Below, one piece after another: positions 54,410 to 64,000 of a stretch of DNA of 64,000 nt. The stretch's first letter is position 1. Each line of letters starts with the position of its first letter. The translations under genes were made by a program, and so were the position numbers. Origin of the DNA: Paragyromitra xinjiangensis. Taxonomy: Eukaryota > Ascomycota > Pezizomycetes > Pezizales > Discinaceae. Location: assembly GCA_038503065.1 (NCBI GenBank), contig JBCAMK010000014.1:992001-1056000 (forward strand). Reading direction: 5' to 3'. The notes beneath the pieces are model-generated. The model searched no databases. It worked only from the letters and a program-made list of their open reading frames with translations, and was not told where the DNA came from.

Positions 54410-55745
54410 ACCCAAAATCCTCCTCCTTAAAAAATGGCAAGAATCAACCGAAACTCCAGTTGCCCTAAATCCTCCTCCCGTTCTGCAGTTCCTCCGACAA
54501 ACTCAAGCAAAACCGATATCATTACTCCATACACAGCAAACCAAAGTGGATCCCAATCCTCTTTCCCCCCCTTCCATGTGCCCCTGCGGCACATTGAATT
54601 CCTCACAGCACCTCGCTCTCAACTGCCCCCTAAACGGATCAACGCGTCCGAATTGGGGCAACAGCTGGTATCAAGCGATTCTACTCAACAACAATCATTT
54701 TGATCTCTTGCACTTTATCAGCGAGAATCAATTAGCGACACTTTCATCAAACAAATATCTTAATATGGTGTCTAACACCAATCTTTTTGAATTGAATTGA
54801 TCTTTTGGTAAACCGGGCGGGGGAAGTTTTTCCTTTGTTTCCGGTTGGTTAAGCGGTTATTTCATTTATTTCTTATTGTTTAAAAGTTATATTTGTGGTT
54901 GTTTCGTTTAGTATAGTTTTGTATTTCCTTTGGTTAAGTTTGTTTACGATTGGGGATGTTGAGGTTGGTGGTGGATGAGGCCATGTATTTTGTATACCCG
55001 TGCCATTCAGTAGCTAGTTAGGTTAGCACTGTCTAAAATTAAATGAAATTGGAAATTGGAAATTGGACCTCATCCTGCATGAGCAAAAAGATCCCTGCAA
55101 AACTCCAATTCTACGTTGCAACGGCGTTACACACAGCAAAAAGTCTTTAACTCTTTGGCTTGATTTCTCACCACTTCCCCGCACCCACACCTTTCCATCG
55201 GGCGCTCTGCCCCAAATCATCCTGGATCCGCCCCAAACACCTCCCAGGAGATCCCGCACACCCTCCCCATCTCCCGTGAAGCTGGTGACCTTTGGCACCA
55301 ACTTGACCCTCCCCCTCATCGGCAAGAAAAGAACCCTCTCAAACCCCTCACCAGCCCCTGCTCGCTCAGGATCACCCACCAAGATGGCACAACCTGGACC
55401 CTCCACCACGCAATCCCTCTTTGACACTGGTCCTCAGGGCCTCACTACAGACTCACAATACATTGACGAAGCTCTAATGCAGGAGCTCCCTGATGACTCC
55501 ACCCCCAACTGGCTCCGGGACTTTACTCCCACCGAGGACTACATGCCTGAAATCCCTGATGAAGGCAACACCAAACAATTCGTGGCATGGCTCCTCAAAT
55601 CCAGCTTTGCCCGCCTCAATACACAGACTGAGGAAAACAACACCCTCCTCCTCGCGAAAGTAGCCATGCAGGAAAACAACATCCTCAGGCTCACGGATCA
55701 GACTAAGATCCTCCAAGAAATGGTCGGAAAACTTTCCACCACCCT

Positions 55746-57575
55746 CATCAGCAAAAAAACGGATTGTCGCCCGGTCCGCCCAATGCATCAGGCGCCCCAG
55801 GCGGTCAGGGCTGAATATAGCCCTCCCTCAGGCTGTAAATTTTGCCCTTCACATCTGGGCGACAGCTTACCAGAGGTCGGCATGGGGGCGCCCTAGGTTC
55901 AGGAGGCTATCCTCTGGGCGACCACGGAGGGTTGACGAGTGTCTGGAGGACAGCGGGGGGAGAGCAGTGTGCCCACAGAATCACATTTTCAGTAGGTCAC
56001 CCTGTGGTCTAGTTTGAATGCTTTTGCCCATATTCCTGTTTACAATTGTTCTATTATTTCTATATAGCTCTATATGTACATGTATCTGTTCTTCGTATCC
56101 TAGGGGTAGGGGGGAGCGGAGGCAGCAGAGGTTCCTGCAGCGAATTGACCATATGGTGCAGGCAGCGGAAGCTGCAGCAGCAAATTGATCAATTGACTGA
56201 GGCGGCGGAAGCTCAGGCAGCGAATCGACCATATGGCGCAGGAAGCAGAGGCTGCAGCAGCGAATTGACCAATTGGTGGAGGCGGAGGAAGCTCAGGCAG
56301 CGAATTGACCATATGGCGCAGGCAGCGGAAGCTGCTGCAGCTGTGGCGGAGGCGGCGGAAGCTCAGGCAGCAGATCGACCATATGGCGGAGGCAGCGGAG
56401 GCAGCAGCAGCGAATCGATCAATTGACTGAGGCGGCGGAAGCTCAGGAAGCGAATTGACCATATGGCGCAGGCAGTGGAAGCTGCTGCAGCAAATCGATC
56501 AATTGGCGGAGGCGGAGGAAGCTCAGGCAGCAAATTGACGACCTCCAGGAGGTGGCGGAAGCTCAGGCAGCGAATTGACCATATGGCGCAGGCAGCAGAG
56601 GCTGCAGCAGCAAATCGATCAATTGACTAAGGCGGCGGAAGCTCAGGCAGCGGATCGACCTCCAGGAGGTGGCGGAAGCTCAGGCAGTGAATTGACCATA
56701 TGGTGCAGGCAGCAGAGGCTGCAGCAGCAAATCGATCAATTGACTAAGGCGGCGGAAGGTCAGGAAGTGAATCGACTATATGGCGGAAGCGGAGGAAGCT
56801 CAGGCAGCAGATCGACGACCTCCAGGAGGTGGCGGAAGCCCAGGCAGCGGAAGCTCAGGAAGCGAATTGACCATATGGCGGAAGCGGAGGAAGCTCAGGC
56901 AGCGGATCGATCAGCCAATTGAGCTGCCTCCTGAGCTCACTTAGGCGGAAGCAGCGGAGGAAGCTGAAGCAGCGGATCAAAGCGAGTCTAGGGGGCATAT
57001 CAGCGGGAGTCATATAAGTGGAAGCAAGAGGTTACCTAGGAGTTTCTTTGCAAACAGAGCTTAGTACTTCGAGCCTAAAAGTCACGATGTTAGCAAAGTA
57101 CTATGGTACAGCAAGGTTGAGAATGGGTGGGAGGGAATAGGGGATGGGTGGGAGAGAATAGGGGGAAGCAATAGTAGGAAGGACGGGAGAGTGGGAGATT
57201 GGTGTCTTATTAGGCGTTGCTTTGGCAACGGCATGGCGACTACTAAGCGATGACTAAGCGACCTGGAGATTTTTGAAAATCGCTAAGTGCCTGAGGCGAG
57301 GTGAATTTTGCTAAGTCCCGAGATTCTAGGGACTTAGAAAAATTCGATTGGTAGAGCCCGCTGGATTTCGCTAAGTGCCACATCTGGGTGCGGGTGGTCA
57401 CAGCTGACCTGCAGCCGAGCGCCAGGAGGCCGGAGCACTGCGCAGCCTGCGCCCGCACAGGCCAGCACTCGGACCAGCTCGCCTGGGTTGTAGGGAAGGC
57501 CACTAACGAAGCGGGCGGAATATGGCCTTCCGGAAGACAAGAAAGTGTCGGGGCGACATTTTTTTTTTGCTGATG
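55746..57575. mobile_element. 1.83-kb non-autonomous TIR element with tandem-repeat core
   Basis: Left end CATCAGCAAAAAAACGG then TTGTCGCCC; right end, on the minus strand, CATCAGCAAAAAAAAAA then TGTCGCCCC. A 2-3 bp target duplication (CT or CTC) is compatible with the B3 sequence of the same site. The interior holds an irregular tandem array (56100-56990), GGGTGGGAGGGAATAGGGGA-like direct repeats near 57120, and a GC-rich segment near 57390-57500. No transposase is recognisable. The termini resemble those of the 243-bp element at 58631. Confidence 0.8.
56100..56990. repeat. Irregular ~80-bp tandem repeat array (GCGGAAGCTCAGGCAGCG units)
   Basis: Repeated blocks GGCGGAAGCTCAGGCAGC, GAATTGACCATATGGCG and CAAATCGATCAATTG recur about nine times at spacings of roughly 72-120 bp. 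Two frames stay open over long parts of it (56046-56426 and 56575-56922). One reads coiled-coil-like units (LQQQIDQLTEAAEAQAANRP), but in other units the frame changes. I treat it as a repeat array rather than a gene. Confidence 0.85.
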
Positions 57576-58630
57576 CTCAACAAAATGGCCAGGTCCCTAC
57601 AAACAATTGACAAGAACACCAGCCAACCCGCCCGCACCTCCACACCTGCCAGCAACCAACAGCAAAAACCACCCCAAACAGCCCAAAAACCTCAGGTCCC
57701 ACTGCTGAACAATGGCAAACCCATGACCTATGCTCAAGCAGCCAACGCCCCCACAGACCCATTCACTAAAGTCAACAAGGGAAACAAGAAGAAGAAGGCC
57801 CTTCCCCCCAAACTCTTCCAACCCCAATTCACGGCAATCAACCGTCAGATTATACTGGAAACCTCTGGTGACCTCCCCCCAGCTCTCACCAATAACTCCC
57901 TCCTCGCTGCCATCAATAAAGAACTCGCCCCACGTAACACATCAATCCTCATCTGCACCAAAACTGCGAGACATAATTTCGTCCTCACCACTCGCCCTGA
58001 CGAATCCGCCAAACAAATCTGCTCAGCCTACAACAAGGAAATCGAAACGGCCTGCACCCTACTCAATATTCCTCTCTCTGAAGCTCGACCTAATTCAAAA
58101 TGGTCCAAATTCATTATTCACGGCATCCCCACCAAGAACACCATGGCTGAAGTAGCGGAGCAAATGTCTATCTCAGTCCCTACTTTTACCCTCGCCCAAG
58201 TCCCCAGATGGCTCACCACACCGGAAGCAAGAGCCAACAAAACACATTCAGCTATTGTCATCGCCCTTCCTCAGAAATTTACCATGGAAACCCTAGGGCT
58301 CCACCAAATCCCCCTTTTTAATTCGTTCTGCCGCATTCAGGAATACATTGCTGTTTCCCCCACTACCCAATGCCGAAAGTGCCAGGAATTTGGTCATCAT
58401 CAGCAAACTTGCAAGAAGGACTTCAAGTGCGCAATCTGTGCAGAAGCCCATGAAACTATCAAACACGCCTGCACTTCAGCAGGATGCCTGGCTGGAACTA
58501 AATGCATCCATCCACCCATCCGCTGCGCCAACTGCAACCAAGGCCACAAAGCTTATGAACACAAGGTCTGCATCGCATACACTAAGCTCACTGAGAGCCT
58601 TAAATCTGCCCGAATTAACACCACCAACGC

Positions 58631-58873
58631 ATCAGCAAGAACAAAAAATGACCTATTTGAAATTAGGATCATGTTCTTACCTCTGTGACCTATTTGGCTC
58701 CTATTTGGACCTCTGTGGCCTCTGTGGCCTCTGCAGAGGAAAATATTGAAATTTCCTCGGAAACCTCCACAAAGGAATGTTGACCTCTGCAGAGGCCACA
58801 GAGGCCAAATAGGAGCCAAATAGGCCACAGAGGTCAAATAGGCCATAGAGGAATGTCGTTTGTTTTTGCTGAT
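58631..58873. mobile_element. 243-bp palindromic TIR element with ATCAGCAA ends
   Basis: Left end ATCAGCAAGAACAAA, right end (minus strand) ATCAGCAAAAACAAA, then TGAC/CGACATTCC. The inside is built of complementary CCTCTGTGGCC / GGCCACAGAGG and CCTATTTGGCTCC / GGAGCCAAATAGG blocks, so most of it can fold on itself. It sits where the other family-B copies have the TAATG ORF1/ORF2 junction. Its ends match the first bases of the 1.83-kb element, suggesting one mobilising transposase. Confidence 0.78.
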
Positions 58874-58880
58874 GCACTTA

Positions 58881-61800
58881 ATGGAGGCACAACCCCCTAC
58901 AACAGGCATAGCCATGGTACAGCAGCTGAACTGCGCCAAAGGACAGGCCTCTACACTTTCAGCCATTTCCTCCATCAATCATTCTCAACATATTTTTATT
59001 CTCATGCTACAGGAACCATGGCTCGACCATAATTCACTTCCACCTAATTCCAGAACTGCGGATGCATACTATCCTTCTTTATCTCCCAAAGTTATTATTT
59101 ATATTAAGAAAAATCTAAAAAACACAAAATTAATCACCACACTTTCGCCCAACCACAACATAATTTCAATCCTCATCAAAATTCCCCATCTTACCCTTGA
59201 GATCTGCAACTTATACATTCAACCACACAGCAGTTCCAACGATCACCACCTCCCACTCCTCTCACATCATTTCCATCATAATACAATTCTCGCAGGGGAC
59301 TTCAACCTTCACCATCCTTGGTGGTACGGCCCCATCACTGAAAATTATCAACACCTTTTTTCGCACCGTATCGCGTTAACAGAACAAATCACAAACTGGC
59401 TGGAAACTAACAACTTCCGCCTCCTCAACAAACCAGGCATCCTCACACATTTCCCTAGAAATGGACAAAGGCCCAGCATCGTCGATCTCACCATGGTAAG
59501 GGGCCTCACCGACATCTGTGGACCCTGGTCAGCCCCCCCTAACTGCCCACACAATTCTGATCATGTTTCCTTAAACACCACACTTTATATTCATCCTCCG
59601 GAATACTCCAGCCGACGTTTATTTTCTAAAACAAATTGGCCCCTCTTCCACAATATCATCCAAGAAGCAGCCATCCCCTTTAATTATTCCGATGAAGAGA
59701 AAGCCAACCTCACCCTTACCCACATCACGAACACGATCAATCTAGCCATAGATTCAACGGTACCCCTTTCCAAACCTAGGTCATATTCCAAATCCTGGTG
59801 GACACCCAACCTCAAAGCCCTGAAAAGAAAACTTTTATGGGCAGAATCACGAGCATGGAAACCCAACGCCACTCCTCACTGGCGAACCCTCGCCAATTCC
59901 ACAAGAAAAGAATACAAAACCACAATAATGCTCGCCAAATGGGATCACTGGCACCGCACTCTCAAAGACATCACCCCCAGCTCTGCCTGGAACCTCATGA
60001 ACAGAAGCACTGCACGCAACAAGCCCAACATCCCTCCTATTGAAAAACAAGAAACCAACGAGGAAATTGGAAAAGCCTTTCGTCGCACCTTTTTCCCTCC
60101 ACAGCTCATTCCACCCGATTTCCCTCCGAACTTTCTACCCCCCCCCTCCGCCAATACCGAATCCATCCCCTTTCTGGTCACGGAAGAGGAAATTGATTCC
60201 CTCCTCCAAAAATCGAATATGCGCACTGCAGTTGGCCCAGATGGGATCAACTACATCACACTCAGAGAAGTCTACCGCGCTCGCCCTTCCACTCTCACCT
60301 CCCTCTTCAATAATCTTCTTCGCTTGGGTATCATGCCAGCCTCCTGGAAGATAACTCACTGCGTCCCCATCCCTAAATCAAACAAAGCGGATTATTCATC
60401 CCCCAAAAGCTACCGCCTGTAACGGACCCACAAGGCTGTTACATGCGAAAGGTAGAATAGACCCGGGCAGACGGAGAGGTACAAGGACCAGCATGAGTGG
60501 AGTAGCTACCACATGCTAGGGAACACCAGTACCCCGCTGACCTGGTGGTTAGGAACATCCGGAGGTGCTAAGGCTGACGGGCCTGTAGCAGATCTCCGAT
60601 GACATCAAGCACATAGAAATGCGGTTGAGTTCCTAATCCACCTGTGCATGCCCCACCAGCTATGGCTGATAGGCGGCGCAACTGGGAGAACTATTCTAGC
60701 GGACACCTGACGCAACTATGGACTGATCAGCGCCATGAAAGTAGTCCTGCAGGACTAGGCTGGCGGATCATAGAGTCCTGACTGGTAGAGCAGTGCATAA
60801 GGAGCGGTTGCACATGAGGTGCAGAACTCCAGCGGAATGTGAGAGAACACTTCCGAAGGGAACCGCCCATGATCACTGACAGGATTCAGGGTTAACCGGA
60901 TCCCCCAGCTGAGTAGAACTGAGTAGAGGCAGCGAGCATGCAGTACTACAAGTACTGGCGAGCCCCGCCACCAGTTGCTCTTCTCCATCTTCAACCAGAG
61001 ACCTAGTGACGAGAATTACCGAGTTCCGCCCTTAAGATTATTGAGTATACTGCACGAAAATACTTTAAGATCTCAGCCTGACTTTAGTATAAGCAACGGC
61101 CGTTTTCCTACCTAGCCTTAGCAGTTGTCTAGAGGACCACCCCCGTTACACCGCCCTGTTTCACTCCTTTCCTGCTGTGGCAAACTACTTGAGAAAATAG
61201 TTGCCCGGAAACTCGAAACATGCGCAACAATAAATGGCGCTATCCAACCACACCATACAGGAGCCAGGACAGGCATCTCTGCCACTGATTCCCTTCATCT
61301 CATTCTTACTCCTGCACAAAGACAAATGTTGATACCAGTTCCACACAATGACAAAAGGGCAATCAAACGCCCCTCCCGCCCCTCCATTTTGGCAACGGAC
61401 ATTGATGAAGCATTCAACTGCGTATCCCACCCCCATCTAATAAAAATCTTGGAACATTACACCTTTCCTCCATGGTGCATCAAATGGATGCAAAGTTTCA
61501 CCTCCAACCGCATGCTCGCCTTCCGAATCAATAATGAACTGGAAGCACCCCAACCACTTACAGTCGGACTCCCACAAGGCTCACCACTCTCATCCATTGC
61601 CTTCGTCATTTACGCTGCAGCACTTGACCCGCTCACTCCACATCCCTCCGAAATTTCTACCATTTACATAGACGATGACACCGCTCTACAAATGAGCAAG
61701 AAACCCGCCTTTGCCACTATATGCCTAGCAGAAAGGCACAAGGTAAAGGAAAAACGGGCCTCCCACCTCAACATCAAATTCTCCGAATCCAAAACAGAGC

Positions 61801-63353
61801 TAATTCATCTCATCACTCCTTTCACCAATCAACCACCAATCCAAGCCATAACGCTAAACAACAAAGAATTTCCCCCTTCGCCTCATATTAAAGTCTTAGG
61901 CATTGTTCTGGATCAAAGACTTAATTTTCACTCACATTGTCAACAAGCGGCCTCTCAGCTACGAACTTCCCTATACCTGGTCAATAACTTAGTCAAAGAT
62001 AAGGGACCCACTCCTAATCTTCTCCACCAACTCACCCTTACCATCATTCTCCCAGCAGCCTTATACGGCTCCGAGGTATGGTGGACCGGGTCACAAAGTA
62101 TCTTGGACAGACTCTCACCAACATATCATCGTGCTGCAAGGCTAATATATGGCCTTTCCAAATTTACTCCCATACATAAGCTGTTACCTGAAGCCGGGCT
62201 TGCTCCCCTCAACCTCCTACTCAATATGTGCACTCAATATTACAGGCTACGCATTCTCCGCAATCCCAAACACCCCCTACACCACACACTATTACAATAC
62301 CTCCATTCCACCGAATTCAAAGGCACTGGTCTCCAACGGGTCGGCTCCTTGATCGCCAGACTGCTAACTGGCGCCCCACTCGAAGACCTCTCCCTACCCA
62401 CCCATCCTTTCCTACACCCATCCCATATACATATTCAAGGCACCAAACAATCTGCCTCTTTAACCCACATGGATTGGCTACATGGCTTAGTGGAAGCCTG
62501 GGTCTTATATTCTGATGGTTCCCGTGCCGAAAGCGGAATTACCGCCTCTGGCTGGAACATTCAACATATCCAATACGGGATCACCACCTCCTCTCACCAG
62601 GGCAATTGCAACCTGGGACATCAGTGCGAAAATGAGGATACAGAAATACATGGCATTCAAGAAGCCCTACATTTCCTAATTCACAACTTGCCTGCGGATA
62701 ATTCCACTATTTACCTTTGCATTGATAACCAAAATGCTCTTTTATCCCTTTCTGGCAACAGTACTTCCAACCGCCAATATCTAAAAGATACATTGGCACA
62801 CATATCTACACTAAACAATCTTAATTCAGAAATTTTTGGCCGATGGACCCCATCCCACACAAACATCCCTGGCAACGAAATTGCTGACCAAATGGCCAAA
62901 CAAGGCCTCTCCCTCCCGCCATGCAAACACACCTGCACCACACTGGGCTGGCTTCGACTTCAACCCAAACTCAACCTTCTTAAGCTATGGCAACTCACAA
63001 CCGAAATCCCCGTTGCCCTTCATCCTCCTCCAGTTGTGTGATTTCTTCGCCAAAACCAGGCGAAAGCAATATCCACCCTTCGCACTCAACAAACCAAGGC
63101 GGACCCAAATCCCCTTAGTCCTCCTTCCGCATGTCAATGTGGAGCCATTAATTCCTCCCCACACCTAGCCCTCGTTTGCCCACTTAACGGCACCATCCGA
63201 CCCAATTGGGGCCACAATTGGTATTCAGCCATTCTGCTGAACAATAACCACATTGACCTCTTGCATTTTATTCGCGAGAACAATCTGGCTACGATTTCAA
63301 GCAATAAATATCTTTATGGCGTATCAAATACAAATTTGCTAAATATAAATTGA
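58881..63353 (+). pseudogene. ORF2 of B4 (endonuclease-RT-RNase H), interrupted by solo LTR and a stop
   Basis: Starts MEAQPPTTGIAMVQQLNCAK at 58881. Endonuclease: LMLQEPWLDHNSLPP, LAGDFNLHHPWWYGP, SIVDLTMVRGL, NSDHVSLNT. RT: NMRTAVGPDGINYITLREVY, split at 60417 by the LTR and resuming at 61151 (RPVSLLSCCGKLLEKIVARK). Then come ATDIDEAFNCVSHPHL, where Glu replaces the usual Gly, GLPQGSPLSSIAFVIYAAAL and IYIDDDTALQM. RNase H: VLYSDGSRAESGITASGW. A TGA near 63039-63041 replaces the CGA Arg codon of B1. The frame continues to SNTNLLNIN at 63353. The LTR plus duplication is 738 bp, a multiple of three, so the frame number is kept across it. Confidence 0.87.
60418..61150. repeat. Solo LTR (733 bp) with 5-bp target duplication
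   Basis: Begins TGTAACGG and ends CCGTTACA, the standard TG..CA form. CCGCC flanks both sides (60413-60417 and 61151-61155), and the flanking RT sequence (SYR / PVSLL) joins perfectly without it. No internal element sequence is present, so it arose by LTR-LTR recombination. The 421-bp LTR at 21399 belongs to the same family. No matching internal region is recognisable in the window. Confidence 0.93.
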
Positions 63354-63613
63354 TCATAAGGCAATCCGGGCGGGGGAAGTTTTTCTTTTGTATTCAGATG
63401 GTTTAAGTTTGGTTATAAAATTTCCTTGAATAAATCAGTTAGTTGTTGTGGTTATATGTTATATGTTTTGTATTTTCTTTATGTTATGTTATGTTTTATT
63501 TACGGGGATGTTGAGGATGGCGGTGGATGAGACCATGTATTTTATATACGCGTGTCATTCAGTAGCTAGTTAGGTTAGCGACTGTCTAAAATTAAATGAA
63601 ATTGGAAATTGGA

Positions 63614-63719
63614 CCTCAATCTCTATGGACTTCATAGTGGGATTACCTGAATCCAATGGGAATACCAAGATCTGGGTCATAGTTGACTGGTTTTCCAAGA
63701 TGGCTCACTTCATTCCGCT
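63614..63719 (+). pseudogene. Ty3/gypsy integrase core fragment
   Basis: About 106 bp encoding [20 protein letters not shown] then [15 protein letters not shown], the first part of a gypsy integrase catalytic core (MDF Asp and the DRFSKMAHF-like motif, here DWFSKMAHF). It differs from the integrase at 49720 (DFVTGLPESEGFDAIMVIVD), so it derives from another element. It is squeezed between the B4 tail and the ATG of Am5. Confidence 0.8.
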
Positions 63720-64000
63720 ATGTCTTCCTCTTCGTCTAGAGGCAGAGGGAGAGGCAGAGGCTTCAGGTCTCCCTCTTCTGTGAATTCACCCCAAAACCCG
63801 CTCCAAACGCCGTTTGGCGCCCCTACAACACCCCCAAACACCCGATTTTCGCCTCTGCTCCATGGAGACCCAGAGCAGACACCTACACAAGCCCTGCCAC
63901 TTCGCCCAGCAGTTCCCCTACCTCACTATGCCTCCCTGCCCGCCACAGACCCCACTGGTACAGACAGTGGGTCGGTTCTCTTGGAAGAGTCTGACTCTGA
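63720..64000 (+). CDS. ORF1 of a family-A element Am5, cut by the window end
   Basis: Starts at ATG 63720 with [20 protein letters not shown] and continues open to the window edge (LLEESDSD). It is closest to Am2; an extra GTDS-like insertion follows the ATDPT segment. The usual family-A 5' UTR is absent: integrase sequence abuts the ATG itself. Whether ORF2 follows cannot be seen. Confidence 0.8.
   Translation, partial: MSSSSSRGRGRGRGFRSPSSVNSPQNPLQTPFGAPTTPPNTRFSPLLHGDPEQTPTQALPLRPAVPLPHYASLPATDPTGTDSGSVLLEESDS

Larger units (their letters stand above)
39605..54800 (+). pseudogene. ORF2 of B3 (endonuclease-RT-RNase H), one stop and three insertions
   Basis: The 5' part (39605-41710) encodes the endonuclease (LMLQEPWLDHD, LAADFNLHHPWWYGP, SILDLTLVRGL, NSDHVSIYT) and RT (NMRTAVGPDGFNYITLRETN, YRPVSLLSCLGKLLEKIMAK, ATDIDGAFNCISHPHL, GLPRGSPLSSIAFV, IYIDDDTALQL). 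A TAA at 41708-41710 replaces a Leu codon (TTA in B1). The same frame then continues to 42787 with RNase H (LYSDGSKAENGVTASGW). It resumes at 45082-45177, 52082-52165 and 54424-54800 after each insertion. The last segment ends SNTNLFELN. The RT motif B has GLPRGSP where B1 and B4 have GLPQGSP, which may impair activity. Confidence 0.85.
37869..55067 (+). mobile_element. Family-B LINE B3 (ORF1 + ORF2), host to three nested insertions
   Basis: A full-length family-B copy beginning CACCATCCTGC after the B2 tail and ending in GGAAATT repeats at 55067. Its ORF2 is interrupted by Am3 (42788-45066), a Ty3/gypsy element (45178-52081) and Am4 (52166-54409). Each has a target duplication, so the original B3 sequence can be followed across all three insertions in one frame. 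Own lesions are a one-base deletion in ORF1 near 38543 and a TAA in ORF2 at 41708-41710. The 3' UTR is 54801-55067. Confidence 0.9.
55384..58688 (+). pseudogene. ORF1 of B4, split by a TIR element
   Basis: The first part, MAQPGPSTTQSLFDTGPQGL.., runs 55384-55745 in a coiled-coil-prone region (NTQTEENNTLLLAKVAMQEN). The frame is cut by the 1.83-kb insertion and resumes at 57576 (NKMARSLQTIDKNTSQPART). The core and knuckles CRKCQEFGHHQQTC, CAICAEAHETIKHAC and CANCNQGHKAYEHKVC follow. The native end (TTNA then TAATG) is disrupted by the 243-bp element, so the frame now reads into that element and stops at 58688. The upstream frame 55063-55383 is also open and Pro-rich, as in B2. Confidence 0.8.
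55068..63613 (+). mobile_element. Family-B LINE B4 (ORF1 + ORF2), with three nested insertions
   Basis: Begins CCTCATCCTGCATGAGCAAA directly after the B3 tail and ends GGAAATTGGA at 63613. Insertions are a 1.83-kb TIR element in ORF1 (55746-57575), a 243-bp TIR element at the ORF1/ORF2 junction (58631-58873), and a solo LTR in ORF2 (60418-61150). ORF2 also has a TGA near 63039. The 3' UTR is 63354-63613, with the conserved GTGTCATTCAGTAGCTAGTT block and only two GGAAATT units. Confidence 0.9.

Noticed and set aside
56575..56922. A possible repeat-protein gene in the 1.83-kb element
   Set aside because: The frame changes between repeat units and there is no start context or homology. It is treated as a tandem repeat.
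1..64000. CRISPR arrays, prokaryotic operons, rRNA or tRNA genes
   Set aside because: None seen. Direct repeats here are LINE tails, minisatellite units or LTRs, and I could not recognise any tRNA box A/B arrangement with a folded cloverleaf by eye.

Overview
The window comes from a filamentous ascomycete (Pezizomycotina; a Pezizomycetes-like genome would fit, but I cannot fix the genus). The host genes have short introns (about 45-200 nt) with GT..AG ends and CTAAC/CTAAT-type branch sites, and their products are characteristic fungal orthologues. The first 20.4 kb is gene territory: HYM1/MO25 (minus), an LTE1-like RasGEF (plus), MED4 (minus), the calcium sensor NCS1 (plus), a small unassigned gene (minus) and KXD1 (plus). 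They look intact once introns are placed. Between them lie only small TIR elements (MITEs) with TA flanks.

From about 20.9 kb to the end there is no host gene, only nested transposable elements. Two unrelated non-LTR (LINE) families dominate. Family A ends in a short (AATA)n-type tail; its autonomous copy A1 (about 24.49-33.41 kb) has a zinc-knuckle ORF1 and an ORF2 with endonuclease, reverse transcriptase, RNase H and a C-terminal zinc motif. Family B ends in GGAAATT repeats; copies B1-B4 lie directly head to tail from 33.4 to 63.6 kb. Into B3 are inserted two ORF1-only family-A elements and a 6.1-kb Ty3/gypsy chromovirus, whose 3' LTR carries an 821-bp TIR element. Into B4 are inserted a 1.83-kb TIR element full of tandem repeats, a related 243-bp palindromic element, and a 733-bp solo LTR.

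The most interesting system is a set of 'ORF1-only' LINE derivatives. Five family-A copies carry only the gag-like ORF1, plus a 3' UTR and tail shared with autonomous A1; three are near full length with 14-15 bp target duplications. Two diverged copies keep the ORF1 frame fully open. Two 3'-UTR hairpins shared with A1 show compensatory base changes. Family B has its own ORF1-only copy (B2). This suggests protein-coding parasites of LINEs (comparable in architecture to mammalian HAL1), arisen twice.

The gypsy element shows a textbook -1 frameshift site (T TTA AAC plus hairpin) and a primer-binding site complementary to its own LTR, suggesting Tf1/sushi-type self-priming. Autonomous A1, B3 and B4 and the gypsy element all carry frameshifts, stops or insertions in this window.
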